A stretch of DNA of 64,000 bases from Zoogloea sp041908905 (lineage in GTDB: Bacteria > Pseudomonadota > Gammaproteobacteria > Burkholderiales > Rhodocyclaceae): assembly GCF_041908905.1 (NCBI RefSeq), contig NZ_JAYREK010000015.1, positions 19,933 through 83,932 of the forward strand, written 5' to 3'. The position numbers were made by a program, and so were the translations under genes. The notes beneath the pieces are model-generated. The model did not search any database. It was given only the letters and a program-made list of their open reading frames with translations, and was not told the origin of the DNA. This document shows positions 44,014 through 52,338 of the stretch, piece by piece. Position 1 is the stretch's first letter; each line of letters opens with the position of its first letter.

Positions 44014-45078
44014 ATGTCCCGACCCGCTCTCCACAAGCCCTCCCGGGCCCGCCCCCGCCTCAGCCTCCGGTTGGGCGCCCTGGCCCTCGCCACCCTCGCC
44101 TGCGGCGTCACCCCGGCCCACGCCGGCAAGACCCTAGACGGGATCAAGTCCCGCGGCCAGCTCGCCTGCGGCGTGAGCACCGGGGTGATCGGCTTCTCGG
44201 CGGCCGACAGCCAGGGGCAGTGGCGCGGGCTGGACGTGGACGTCTGCCGGGCCCTCGCCGCGGCGGTGCTTGGTGACGCGAACAAGGTGCGCTGGGTACC
44301 CCTCAGCTCCCAGCAGCGCTTCACCGCGATCCAGTCGGGCGAGGTGGACATCCTCTCCCGCAATACCACCTGGAGCCTCACCCGCGACGCAGCCCTCGGG
44401 CTGCACTTCGCCGGCGTCACCTACTACGACGGCCAGGGCTTCCTGGTCGCAAAAAAATCGAAGGTGACCAGCGCGAAACAGCTGAAGAACGCCGAGATCT
44501 GCGTCCAGTCGGGCACCACCACCGAAAAGAACATGGCCGACTATTTCCGCGCCCAGGGCATCAAGGTCAAGCCGGTGGTCTTCGACAAGTTCGAGCCCTC
44601 CATCAAGGCCTTCTTCAGCGGGCGCTGCCAGGCCTACACCACCGACGCTTCGGCGCTGGCCTTCATCCGCGCCAAGGAAGCCCCCAGCCCCGACGACTAT
44701 GTGGTGCTGCCCGAGATCATCTCGAAGGAGCCCCTCGGCCCGGCGGTGCGCCGCGGGGACGACGAGTGGTTCGCGATCGTCAAGTGGACGGTCAATGCGC
44801 TGATCGAAGCCGAAGAGCTGGGCATCACCCAGGCCCGCGTCGACGGGCTGAAGTCCTCGCCCGATCCGGCGATCCAGCGCTTCCTGGGGGTCGGCGAAGA
44901 TCTCGGCAAGAGCCTCGGCCTCGACCGCGAATGGGCCGCCCGGGCGGTCAAGGCGGTCGGCAACTACGGCGAGATCTTCAACCGCAACGTGGGGGCCGAC
45001 TCGCCCCTCAAGCTGCCCCGCGGCCTCAACGCCCAGTGGAACAAGGGCGGCCTCCTGTACGCCCAGCCCCTGCGCTGA
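44014..45078 (+). CDS. aapJ: Polar amino-acid ABC transporter substrate-binding protein (AapJ-like)
   Basis: About 354 residues. A long N-terminal signal peptide ends near THAHA-type PAHAG (residue about 37). The body matches the general L-amino-acid binding protein family, with GKTLDGIKSRGQLACGVS, GFSAADSQGQWRGLDVDVCRA and the later CVQSGTTTEKN loop. It captures amino acids in the periplasm for the permease pair encoded next. The start is uncertain: 44014 ATG is used here, 43996 GTG is in frame. Three bases separate its stop from the permease start. Confidence 0.88.
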   Translation: MSRPALHKPSRARPRLSLRLGALALATLACGVTPAHAGKTLDGIKSRGQLACGVSTGVIGFSAADSQGQWRGLDVDVCRALAAAVLGDANKVRWVPLSSQQRFTAIQSGEVDILSRNTTWSLTRDAALGLHFAGVTYYDGQGFLVAKKSKVTSAKQLKNAEICVQSGTTTEKNMADYFRAQGIKVKPVVFDKFEPSIKAFFSGRCQAYTTDASALAFIRAKEAPSPDDYVVLPEIISKEPLGPAVRRGDDEWFAIVKWTVNALIEAEELGITQARVDGLKSSPDPAIQRFLGVGEDLGKSLGLDREWAARAVKAVGNYGEIFNRNVGADSPLKLPRGLNAQWNKGGLLYAQPLR

Positions 45079-45081
45079 GCG

Positions 45082-46041
45082 ATGACGCCCCGCGCCACCG
45101 CCGGCCTCGCCCAGGGGCTGATCCTGGCGGCCTTCGTCGGGCTGGCCGTGCTGCTGGCCGTCACCACCGCCGACCACCTCGCCCAGCGCGGCATCCGCAG
45201 CGGCTTCGACTTCCTGCTCGAACCCGCCGGCTTCGCGCTGGGTGAGAGCCTGCTCCCCTTCGAGCCCGGTGACAGCACGCTGCGTGCCTTCGCCGCCGGC
45301 CTGGTCAACACCCTCCGCGTCGCCCTGCCCGGCGTGGCGCTGGCCCTCGCGGTCGGCATCCTGACGGGCTTCGCGCGGGTCAGCGACAACCCCCTGATGC
45401 GCGGCCTCGCCAGCGCGGCGATCGACGCCTTCCGCAACGTGCCCCTGCTGCTCCAGCTGCTGGCCTGGTATTTCATCCTCACCGACCTGCTGCCCGCGGC
45501 CGACGCGGCGCTGCGCCTCGGCCCCGGCATCTACCTCAGCAAGTCGGGGCTGGCCCTGCCCTGGTGGGGCGAGCAAGGCTTCGAGGTGCCCGAGATCGCC
45601 GGTTTCGGCATCGAGGGCGGCGCCAGCCTGACGCCGGAATACCTGGCGATGCTGCTCGGCCTGGTGCTCTACAGTGCCGCCTACATCGCCGAGACCCTGC
45701 GCGCCGCCGTCGAGGCCCTGCCGCCGGGCCAGCGCCTTGCCGCGCTGGCGATGGGCATGACGCCGCGCCAGGCCTTCCTGCTGGTGCTGCTGCCCCAGGC
45801 CTGGCGCGCGGCCCTGCCGCCGGTCACGAGCCAGCTCCTCAACCTGTTCAAGAACGCCTCGCTGGCCGTTGCCATCGGCTATCCGGACCTCGTCTCGGTG
45901 GCCGGCACCAGCCTCAACCAGACCGGCCGCGCCATCGAGTGCCTCACCATCGTGATCGCGGTGTATCTGCTGCTCTCGCTGGCCGCCGCGGCCGTCAGCC
46001 ACCGCCTCGAGGCCCGCAGCCTGCGGAGCGCCCAACGATGA
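45082..46041 (+). CDS. aapQ: Polar amino-acid ABC transporter permease (AapQ-like)
   Basis: A 319-residue integral membrane protein of the HisMQ permease family, shorter than the ~390-residue AapQ of rhizobia. It has an N-terminal hydrophobic segment, a central periplasmic insert and several membrane helices. The cytoplasmic EAA-type loop, EALPPGQRLAALAMGMTPRQ, docks the ATPase. The stop overlaps the next start (ATGA). Confidence 0.87.
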   Translation: MTPRATAGLAQGLILAAFVGLAVLLAVTTADHLAQRGIRSGFDFLLEPAGFALGESLLPFEPGDSTLRAFAAGLVNTLRVALPGVALALAVGILTGFARVSDNPLMRGLASAAIDAFRNVPLLLQLLAWYFILTDLLPAADAALRLGPGIYLSKSGLALPWWGEQGFEVPEIAGFGIEGGASLTPEYLAMLLGLVLYSAAYIAETLRAAVEALPPGQRLAALAMGMTPRQAFLLVLLPQAWRAALPPVTSQLLNLFKNASLAVAIGYPDLVSVAGTSLNQTGRAIECLTIVIAVYLLLSLAAAAVSHRLEARSLRSAQR

Positions 46042-47084
46042 ACGGCCTGCGACGCCTGTTCGGCGACCCGCTCAATGCCGCGCTGAGCCTCGGCGTGCTC
46101 GCCGCGGCAGCGGCCCTCCTGCCGGCCCTCGTCCGCTGGGGCCTGCTGGAGGCGGTCTTCCAGCCCGATACGGCGGCCTGCGAGGCCGCCCAGGGTCGGG
46201 GCGCCTGCTGGGGCGTGGTGGCAGAAAAGGCCCGCTTCATCCTGCTCGGCCGCTACCCCGCCGATGCCCTGTGGCGCCCGCTGCTGGCCGCCGGGCTGAT
46301 CGCCGGCAGCTGGCTGGTGGCGGCCCTCGGCCGCCTTGCGGGCGGGCGGCTGGCGGCCCTGCTGGTCCTGCCGCCGCTGGCGGCGATCCCGGTCCTCGGC
46401 GGCGGCTTCGCCGGGCTAGCCGCGGTGCCCACCGAGCTGTGGGGCGGCCTGCCCCTCACCCTGCTGCTGACCGCGGCGGGGATGGCCGGCGCGCTGCCCC
46501 TCGGCATCGCGGTGGCCTACGGACGGCGCTCGCGCCTGCCGGTGCTGCGCGGCCTCCTCACCGGCTACGTGGAGCTGGCCCGGGGCATTCCGCTGGTCGC
46601 GGCGCTTTTTGTGGCGTCCTTCCTGCTGCCGCTGTTCTTTCCCGACGGCATGGCGGTGGACATGCTGTGGCGGGTGCTGATCGCCATCGTGCTGTTCGCG
46701 GCGGCCTACCTGTCGGAGATCGTCCGGGGCGGGCTGCAGGCGATCCCGCCCGGTCAGCTGGACGCGGCCGCAGCCCTCGGCTTCACACCCTGGCAGGCCC
46801 AGCGGCACGTGGTACTGCCCCAGGTGCTGGGCGCGGTTGCGCCGTCGCTGGCCAACAGCGCGATCGCCCTGTTCAAGGACACCTCCCTGGTGACCATCGT
46901 GAGCCTCTACGAGCTCACCGGCTCGCTGGGCCTCGCCCTCGCCGGCGACCCCCAGTGGCGGCCGTTCTACCTGGAGGCGTGGATCTTCCTGGCGGCGGTC
47001 TACTGGACAGGCTGCGCGCTGCTGGCCCGCCTGAGCCGGCAGCTCGGGCGCACCGCACCGCAACGCCGCCCGGCGACAAGCTGA
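46038..47084 (+). CDS. aapM: Polar amino-acid ABC transporter permease (AapM-like)
   Basis: A 348-residue second permease with multiple membrane helices. The EAA loop is visible in GLQAIPPGQLDAAAALGFTP. It pairs with the upstream permease as the heterodimeric channel. The gene normally expected next is aapP, encoding the ATPase, but the next gene is on the other strand and unrelated. The importer must use an ATPase encoded elsewhere. Confidence 0.87.
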   Translation: MNGLRRLFGDPLNAALSLGVLAAAAALLPALVRWGLLEAVFQPDTAACEAAQGRGACWGVVAEKARFILLGRYPADALWRPLLAAGLIAGSWLVAALGRLAGGRLAALLVLPPLAAIPVLGGGFAGLAAVPTELWGGLPLTLLLTAAGMAGALPLGIAVAYGRRSRLPVLRGLLTGYVELARGIPLVAALFVASFLLPLFFPDGMAVDMLWRVLIAIVLFAAAYLSEIVRGGLQAIPPGQLDAAAALGFTPWQAQRHVVLPQVLGAVAPSLANSAIALFKDTSLVTIVSLYELTGSLGLALAGDPQWRPFYLEAWIFLAAVYWTGCALLARLSRQLGRTAPQRRPATS

Positions 47085-47123
47085 GACGGGCCACGCCCAC
47101 TGCTCGGACGGCATTGCGGGGGG

Positions 47124-48269
47124 CTATTCGTCCTCGGGCTCGTCCCGGAAATTCTGGGCGATCTCGGCAAACCTGTCGGCCACCTTTTCGAGCGCATCGA
47201 CGATGTCGGGGTCGAAATGGCGCCCCCGCTCGGCCAGCATCATCTGGATGGCCTCCTGGTGGGGGATGGGCTGCTTGTAAACCCGGCGCGAAATCAGCGC
47301 GTCGTACACATCGGCGATCGCCATCAGGCGCGCCGACAGGGGGATGGCATCCCCGACGAGCCCCTGGGGATAACCACTCCCGTCCCAGCACTCGTGGTGG
47401 CCATAGGCAATCTCCGCCGCGTATTGCAGGAACGACGCGTCGGTAACGCCCCCCAGGGCCTTTTCGGCCTGCAGGATGGCGTTACGGCCATATTCGCAGT
47501 GCTGCTTCATCAGCACCCACTCGTCGGGCGTCAGTTTGCCGGGCTTGAGGAGGATCGCGTCCGGCGTGGCGACCTTGCCCACGTCGTGGAGGGGAGCCGA
47601 CTTGAAGAGGAGCTGGATGATCTCGTCGCTGAGCTGGTCGCGGAACCGGGGGTGATCCCGCAGGGCTTCGGCGAGGATGTACACATAGTGCTGGGTGCGC
47701 CGGATGTGGTTGCCGGTCTCGTTGTCACGGGCCTCGGCGAGGGCGCAGAAGGCGGTGATGGTGGCCGCCTGGGCGGCGATCACCTCCTGCTTGCTGCTGA
47801 CCAGACGCCGCGCCTGCTCGCTGATCTCGGCGGTGCGTTCGGCCACCAGCAGCTCGAGGTCGGCATTGCGACGCTCCAGCGCGCGGGTCGCCCGGGACAG
47901 GGCCAGGTGGGTGCGCACCCGGGCCCGCACCACCGGCGGCGAGATCGGCTTGTGGATGAAATCCTCGGCCCCCAGCTCCAGCCCCCGCTCCTCGTCCTCC
48001 GGGCGATCGAGCCCGGTGAGGAAGAGCACGGGGATCGTGCAGGTGGTCTCGGACGACTTGAGCCGCCGGCATACCTCGTAACCGTCGATCTCGGGCATCA
48101 TCACGTCCAGCAGGATCAGGTCGGCGTGCCCGCCTTCGTTGAGGTAATGCAGCGCCTCCCGGCCGTTCATGGCGGGATGGACCTCGTAGAGGTCCGACAA
48201 GGCGTCTTCAAGTATCAACAGATTGTCTGCCTGGTCGTCGACGACCAGCACATGGGCGCGCTGCTTCAT
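47124..48269 (-). CDS. Response regulator with HD-GYP c-di-GMP phosphodiesterase domain
   Basis: A 381-residue two-domain protein. The receiver domain is at 1-125 with phosphoacceptor Asp55 (LILLDVMMPEIDG) and conserved DD near 11-12, and a coiled linker follows at 130-170. The HD-GYP domain (about 180-360) has LHDVGKVATPD and HHECWDGSGYP, so both the metal and the GYP motifs are intact. It should degrade cyclic di-GMP when phosphorylated. No sensor kinase is adjacent. It could oppose the PelD-activated exopolysaccharide pathway in the same window, though the genes are 42 kb apart. Confidence 0.93.
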   Translation of the reverse strand: MKQRAHVLVVDDQADNLLILEDALSDLYEVHPAMNGREALHYLNEGGHADLILLDVMMPEIDGYEVCRRLKSSETTCTIPVLFLTGLDRPEDEERGLELGAEDFIHKPISPPVVRARVRTHLALSRATRALERRNADLELLVAERTAEISEQARRLVSSKQEVIAAQAATITAFCALAEARDNETGNHIRRTQHYVYILAEALRDHPRFRDQLSDEIIQLLFKSAPLHDVGKVATPDAILLKPGKLTPDEWVLMKQHCEYGRNAILQAEKALGGVTDASFLQYAAEIAYGHHECWDGSGYPQGLVGDAIPLSARLMAIADVYDALISRRVYKQPIPHQEAIQMMLAERGRHFDPDIVDALEKVADRFAEIAQNFRDEPEDE

Positions 48270-48374
48270 CCTTTGTTCTCCACCCCTTTCGAACTGTCAC
48301 CTCACGTCGAAGGTCGAGCCCTCCGCGAGGCCCCGGCCGGACATCCACCTCACCCCGACACCAAAAGACAGACC

Positions 48375-48929
48375 GTGGCCCTGCTTCACTCTTTTCCGCC
48401 GGTTTCGGCGGCCGACGCCCATACGCTGATCCTCGGCAGCATGCCCGGCCAGGCGTCCCTCGCGGCTGGCGAATACTACGCCCATCCGCGCAATCTGTTC
48501 TGGCCGATCCTCGGCGAACTCTTTGGCGCGCCCCCGGCGCTGCCCTACGCCGAACGCCTTGGCAAGCTGACCACCGCCGGCCTGGCCCTGTGGGATGTCC
48601 TGCAGTGCTGCGAGCGGGAGGGCAGCCTCGACGGCAACATCGAGCCGACTTCGATCGTGGCCAACGATTTTGCCAGTTTCCTGGCCGGACATCCGCACAT
48701 CGTCCGCATCTTCTTCAATGGCGCGATGGCGGAGACCTGCTTCCGGCGCCACGTGCAGCCGACGCTCCCGCCACGCCCCCTGCTCTTGACCCGCCTGCCC
48801 TCCACCAGCCCGGCCAACGCCGGCTACACCTTTGCCCGCCGGCTCGAAGCCTGGCGCGCGCTGGCCCTGCCACCGGGCGGTGAAGGGTCAGGTGCATGGC
48901 CCGACCGGAATCAGCGCTCGAGCACGTAG
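48375..48929 (+). CDS. DNA-deoxyinosine (hypoxanthine) glycosylase, UDG superfamily
   Basis: A 184-residue protein of the UDG/Mug superfamily, DNA-deoxyinosine glycosylase group. The first motif is GSMPGQASL with YYAHPRNLFWPIL after it, and the late loop LPSTSPANAGYTF is the intercalation motif. It removes hypoxanthine formed by adenine deamination and so starts base-excision repair. A GTG start at 48375 places the first strand normally. The last 19 bases overlap the 3' end of phaC, which is convergent. Confidence 0.83.
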   Translation: MALLHSFPPVSAADAHTLILGSMPGQASLAAGEYYAHPRNLFWPILGELFGAPPALPYAERLGKLTTAGLALWDVLQCCEREGSLDGNIEPTSIVANDFASFLAGHPHIVRIFFNGAMAETCFRRHVQPTLPPRPLLLTRLPSTSPANAGYTFARRLEAWRALALPPGGEGSGAWPDRNQRSST

Positions 48930-50644
48930 GTGCCGGGGGCGTCGGCGAGGGCCGGAAAGGCCTCGGTCGCCACCGGAGGCGCGTCGACGAGATCACCGCA
49001 CTGGGGCTTCAGCCACGCCATCCAGTCGGTCCACCAGCTCCCCGTCTGGTGGCTGGCGCCGCCCTGCCAGCCATCGGCGGTGTCGGTGCGGCGCGCCGGA
49101 CCGACCCAGAAATGGCGTTTCGGCGGATCGACGGGCGGATTGACGATGCCGAGAATGTGCCCCGAGCTCGACAGCACGAAACGCTTCGGTCCGCTCAGGT
49201 GGTTGAGGGTCTTGAAGGTCTGGCGCCACGGCGCGATGTGGTCGTCCTCGGCACCCACCGCATACACCGGCTGGGTGATCCGGCCCAGGTCGATGGGCTC
49301 GCCGGCCACGGTGAGGGCATCCTTGTCGATCAGGCGGTTGTGCAGGTAGAGCTCGCGCAGGTACCAGGCGTGCATCGCGTAGGGCATCCGCGTGGTGTCC
49401 ATGTTCCAGTACAGCACATCGAAGGGCGGCGGCGTCTCGCCATACAGCCAGCCATGAACCACGTAATGCCAGATCAGGCTGTTGGAGCGGAGCAGGCGAA
49501 AGGCCGAGGCCATCTCGGCGCCATCGAGGTAGCCCTTCTTTTCCATGTTTTCGGTGAGATAGCGGATGCTGCCCTCGTCCACGAAAACCTCGATGTCGCC
49601 GGGCTTGTGGAAGTCGACCAGGGTCGTGAACAAGGTGCAGTGGGCCACCGGGACATCTTCCGGCGTGTGATGCCGGTTGGCCCAGGCCATGTAGGTGGTG
49701 AGCGCGGTGCCGCCGATGCAGTAGCCGATCGCATGCACCCTGGCAGCGCCGCTGACGCCCCGGGCGGTATCGACCAGGCTCTGGATACCCTCGGTCAGAT
49801 AGTCGTCGAAGCGCACATCGCGCATGTCCTCGCCGGGGTTTTTCCAACTGGTGATGAACACGTCCAGCCCTTGATCCAGCAGGTAGCGGACCAGGCTTTT
49901 CTTCGGGTTGAGGTCGAGGATGTAGAACTTGTTGATCCACGGCGTGACGATCACCACCGGCACCTGATGCACCCTGGGCTGGCTGGGCGCGTAATGGATG
50001 ACCTCAAGCAGCCGGTTGCGGAACACCACCTTGCCGGCGGTGAGCGCAAGGTTCTTGCCGACCTTGAAATCACCGGGGTCGGTCATCCGGATGTTGCCCG
50101 CATGGAGGTCGTCGAGGTAGTTCCGCAGGCCCTTGACCAGACTGTCGCCACGGGTCTCGATCGCCCGCTGCATGGCCACCGGGTTGGTCATCAGGAAATT
50201 GGTGGGCGCGACCGCGTTGAGCCACTTCCGCCACCAGAACGCCGCCCGCCGTCGCTCCTTCTGCGACAGGCCCGGGGTTTCGTAGAGCATGTCCTGGACG
50301 TGATGGGTCAGCACCAGGTACCACTCCTTTACCAGATCCCAGGTGGGCGACTCCTCCCACACCTTGTCGGCAAAGCGCATGTCATCGGCGTTCGGCTTGA
50401 GGGGGTCGTCGCTGGGCAAGCCCATTGCCCGCCGCCAGCTGTGCCACTGCAGGGCCCACAGGCTGCTGGAGACGTTGGAGATTCGATCGGCGAGCTCCTG
50501 CGGATGGGCCAGCCAGGCAAGCTGCGCATGCACCAGCGGCGCCGCCATGCCGAGGGGGTCGATGGACGACTCGACGCTGTCGTGGATCTGCCGGAGAGAC
50601 TTGCGCGCGAGCTCGATCGGCGCTGCGGGAACATGTTTATTCAC
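48911..50644 (-). CDS. phaC: Poly(3-hydroxyalkanoate) synthase, class I type
   Basis: A 577-residue cytoplasmic polymerase that builds storage polyester from (R)-3-hydroxyacyl-CoA at the granule surface. An alpha/beta-hydrolase-type core has the lipase-like box GYCIGG with nucleophile Cys309. The catalytic Asp is in AEDDHIAPW and the His in SSGHILGIV. The length suits the single-subunit class I enzyme. A GTG start follows GAAGGAGAA. No phaA, phaB, phaR or phasin gene is adjacent. The upstream interval with the divergent usp gene carries an FNR-type box. Confidence 0.93.
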   Translation of the reverse strand: MNKHVPAAPIELARKSLRQIHDSVESSIDPLGMAAPLVHAQLAWLAHPQELADRISNVSSSLWALQWHSWRRAMGLPSDDPLKPNADDMRFADKVWEESPTWDLVKEWYLVLTHHVQDMLYETPGLSQKERRRAAFWWRKWLNAVAPTNFLMTNPVAMQRAIETRGDSLVKGLRNYLDDLHAGNIRMTDPGDFKVGKNLALTAGKVVFRNRLLEVIHYAPSQPRVHQVPVVIVTPWINKFYILDLNPKKSLVRYLLDQGLDVFITSWKNPGEDMRDVRFDDYLTEGIQSLVDTARGVSGAARVHAIGYCIGGTALTTYMAWANRHHTPEDVPVAHCTLFTTLVDFHKPGDIEVFVDEGSIRYLTENMEKKGYLDGAEMASAFRLLRSNSLIWHYVVHGWLYGETPPPFDVLYWNMDTTRMPYAMHAWYLRELYLHNRLIDKDALTVAGEPIDLGRITQPVYAVGAEDDHIAPWRQTFKTLNHLSGPKRFVLSSSGHILGIVNPPVDPPKRHFWVGPARRTDTADGWQGGASHQTGSWWTDWMAWLKPQCGDLVDAPPVATEAFPALADAPGTYVLER

Positions 50645-50741
50645 GAGGATTCTCCTTCACGGATGGAACATGCACGCCACGAACGGCGCATCACCATCAT
50701 GGCATACGGCCGGATACTCGCCTTTCATCACCCGCATTCGA

Positions 50742-50785
50742 TTGACCTGCGTCAAACGACCAAAGGACACAAGCAGTCCTATAAT
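50742..50785 (+). promoter_or_regulatory. FNR/ANR-type promoter of the universal stress protein gene
   Basis: TTGAC-CTGC-GTCAA (50742-50755) is a symmetric FNR-like box. A near-consensus -10, TATAAT, lies at 50780-50785. The box centre is about 32-34 bases upstream of the -10, which is the spacing of class II FNR-activated promoters (box near -41.5). The ATG of the stress protein follows at 50818. Induction under low oxygen is inferred. Confidence 0.7.
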
Positions 50786-50817
50786 GTGCTTGTTCCCTTC
50801 TCCCTCGGAGTGCTCAT

Positions 50818-51261
50818 ATGTTCAAGAATATTCTCGTTCCTACCGACGGCTCCGAACTCTCGGACTCCACAGTCGAGCGGGCGATCAGCTTCGCCAAGGA
50901 TGCCGGCGCGAGGATCACGTTCTTTTACGCCCAGCCCGACTTCCCGACGCCGCTGTATGGTGAAGGCGCCCTCTTTGACCCGACCACCCCGGAACAGTTC
51001 GCCCGCGCAGCCGCCGCCGAGGCGGACAAGATCCTCGGCCGTTACAACGCCGCCGCGACCGCAGCGGGTATCGAATCCAACGGTGACACCGTGATCAGCG
51101 AAGTCCCCTTCGAGGCGATCATTGCCGCCGCCCAGCGTAACGGCAGCGACCTCATCTTCATGGCCTCCCACGGCCGCCGCGGCCTGAGCGGCCTGCTGCT
51201 CGGCAGCGAGACCCAGAAAGTCCTGACCCACAGCAAGATCCCGGTTCTCGTCTATCGCTGA
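50818..51261 (+). CDS. Universal stress protein (UspA family)
   Basis: A 147-residue single-domain Usp. It starts MFKNILVPTDGSELS, has the internal IFMASHGRRGLSGLLLGS loop of the G-2x-G-9x-G(S/T) ATP-binding motif, and ends with HSKIPVLVYR. ATP binding is therefore likely. Such proteins support survival under starvation or low oxygen; the FNR-type promoter in front fits the latter. A strong terminator follows at 51290. The pseudogene at 31372 is a relative. Confidence 0.94.
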   Translation: MFKNILVPTDGSELSDSTVERAISFAKDAGARITFFYAQPDFPTPLYGEGALFDPTTPEQFARAAAAEADKILGRYNAAATAAGIESNGDTVISEVPFEAIIAAAQRNGSDLIFMASHGRRGLSGLLLGSETQKVLTHSKIPVLVYR

Positions 51262-51289
51262 TACGTCTGTCGCAGCCCCCGAATGCAAC

Positions 51290-51325
51290 AAGGCCCCGCA
51301 TCCTTCGATGCGGGGCCTTGTTTTT
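51290..51325 (+). terminator. Rho-independent terminator after the universal stress protein gene
   Basis: Twelve-base-pair stem (AAGGCCCCGCAT with ATGCGGGGCCTT), six-base loop, then GTTTTT. Because A residues precede the stem, it may also stop the minus-strand cco transcripts arriving from the right. Confidence 0.85.
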
Positions 51326-51355
51326 GGACACGGGCAAGCGGACCAGCGTTAAGGA

Positions 51356-51598
51356 CTAGCCCGGGTCCGAATTGTTGATTTCTTCGGAGGTACGCTGGAA
51401 GAACAGGGTCACCAGGCTGGATGCGGCACAGATCAGCCACAGACACAGGAAGCCGATCGAATAGGTCGCGATCGCCGTGAAATGTACCGGTTCTCCCATG
51501 AAATACAGCTCCTGGGGATTCACCACCGTAAAGAAGACAATCTCGGCAATCCCGGCAACCAGAAAAGACGGCCACAACACCTGGATCAGCTTCAGCAT
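51356..51598 (-). CDS. Small two-helix membrane protein at the end of the cco run
   Basis: An 80-residue protein with two hydrophobic segments (about 7-27 and 42-66) separated by a short polar loop containing NPQELYFMGEP, and a charged C-terminal tail. I do not recognise a named family. It lies 40 bases after the 46-residue DUF3149-like gene on the same strand and just before a terminator, so it is probably the last gene of the ccoGH run. GGAGG lies upstream of the ATG. A role in oxidase assembly is possible only by position. Confidence 0.65.
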   Translation of the reverse strand: MLKLIQVLWPSFLVAGIAEIVFFTVVNPQELYFMGEPVHFTAIATYSIGFLCLWLICAASSLVTLFFQRTSEEINNSDPG

Positions 51599-51638
51599 CC
51601 TTCAGTTTCCTCCAAAAAAATCACGGGCGCATGCTCAA

Positions 51639-51779
51639 TCAGCCGTGCGCGTGCTTCTCGTCTTCGGCAATATGCCGCTTCGCGAAACGGTACAAGAAAC
51701 CCGCCATCGCGATGATGAAAGCGATGGTGAACAAGCTCAACAGACCAATATCCGTCGTGAAAAGCTCTTGCCAAGCCAT
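51639..51779 (-). CDS. DUF3149-like single-helix membrane peptide, 46 residues
   Basis: A short gene read directly from the sequence. The product begins MAWQELFTTDIGLLSLFTIA, has one membrane helix (about 10-30), then a basic FAKRHIAEDEKHAHG tail. This matches the small DUF3149 family, of unknown function. AGGAGG sits five bases before the ATG, and codon use fits the neighbours. It lies 13 bases after ccoH and belongs to the same run, so it may be an accessory peptide of the cbb3 oxidase or its assembly. Confidence 0.75.
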   Translation of the reverse strand: MAWQELFTTDIGLLSLFTIAFIIAMAGFLYRFAKRHIAEDEKHAHG

Positions 51780-51792
51780 GACAACCTCCTAG

Positions 51793-52320
51793 TCAGTCTA
51801 CAGGTTTTAGATCCGCCGAATCGATCCGGATCTCGGTCTCTGCCGGGAGGAACGCGGCCCCTGACAGCCTCCAGCTGTGGGACTCATCTTCTATTAGGAC
51901 TTTCCAGTGGGCGCTGCTCAGCGCCGCACGCACGGCGCCACGGTAGACATCACCGCTGCGCTCCAGCACGAGTTGCTGATCCAGCCCACCCTTGGTCGGG
52001 TGGGCGAGGGTCACCAGCAGGCGCGAGGGCAACTCGACGCCCGGCCGCGCGCTCAAACTGACGGCAATCTCTTCAGCCGAGAAGTTCACCCGACCGACCA
52101 GCCCGCGCTCCTGCGCAGCGCTGGCCCGCGCCAGGGTCTGGTTGATGGCCAGCCCCTGCTTGTAATAGTCGTCCGCCACAAGTCCATCGAAGGACGTGAT
52201 GGCGAGCCACAGGGTGATGAAGCCCGCCACGATCGCTGTTGCCGGCATCAGCATCAGGAGCCAGGTCCAGCGCTCCTTGTACCAGGGAAGGGAATCACGA
52301 CGGGTCTGGGTTGCACTCAT
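51793..52320 (-). CDS. ccoH: CcoH/FixH, cbb3 oxidase assembly protein
   Basis: A 175-residue protein with one N-terminal membrane helix (about 20-42) and a periplasmic beta-rich domain, matching FixH. YYKQGLAINQTLARA after the helix is typical of the family. CcoH is needed for assembly or stability of cbb3 oxidase. It lies 18 bases downstream of ccoG. Confidence 0.88.
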   Translation of the reverse strand: MSATQTRRDSLPWYKERWTWLLMLMPATAIVAGFITLWLAITSFDGLVADDYYKQGLAINQTLARASAAQERGLVGRVNFSAEEIAVSLSARPGVELPSRLLVTLAHPTKGGLDQQLVLERSGDVYRGAVRAALSSAHWKVLIEDESHSWRLSGAAFLPAETEIRIDSADLKPVD

Positions 52321-52338
52321 GGTTCTGGGGATCCTGGG

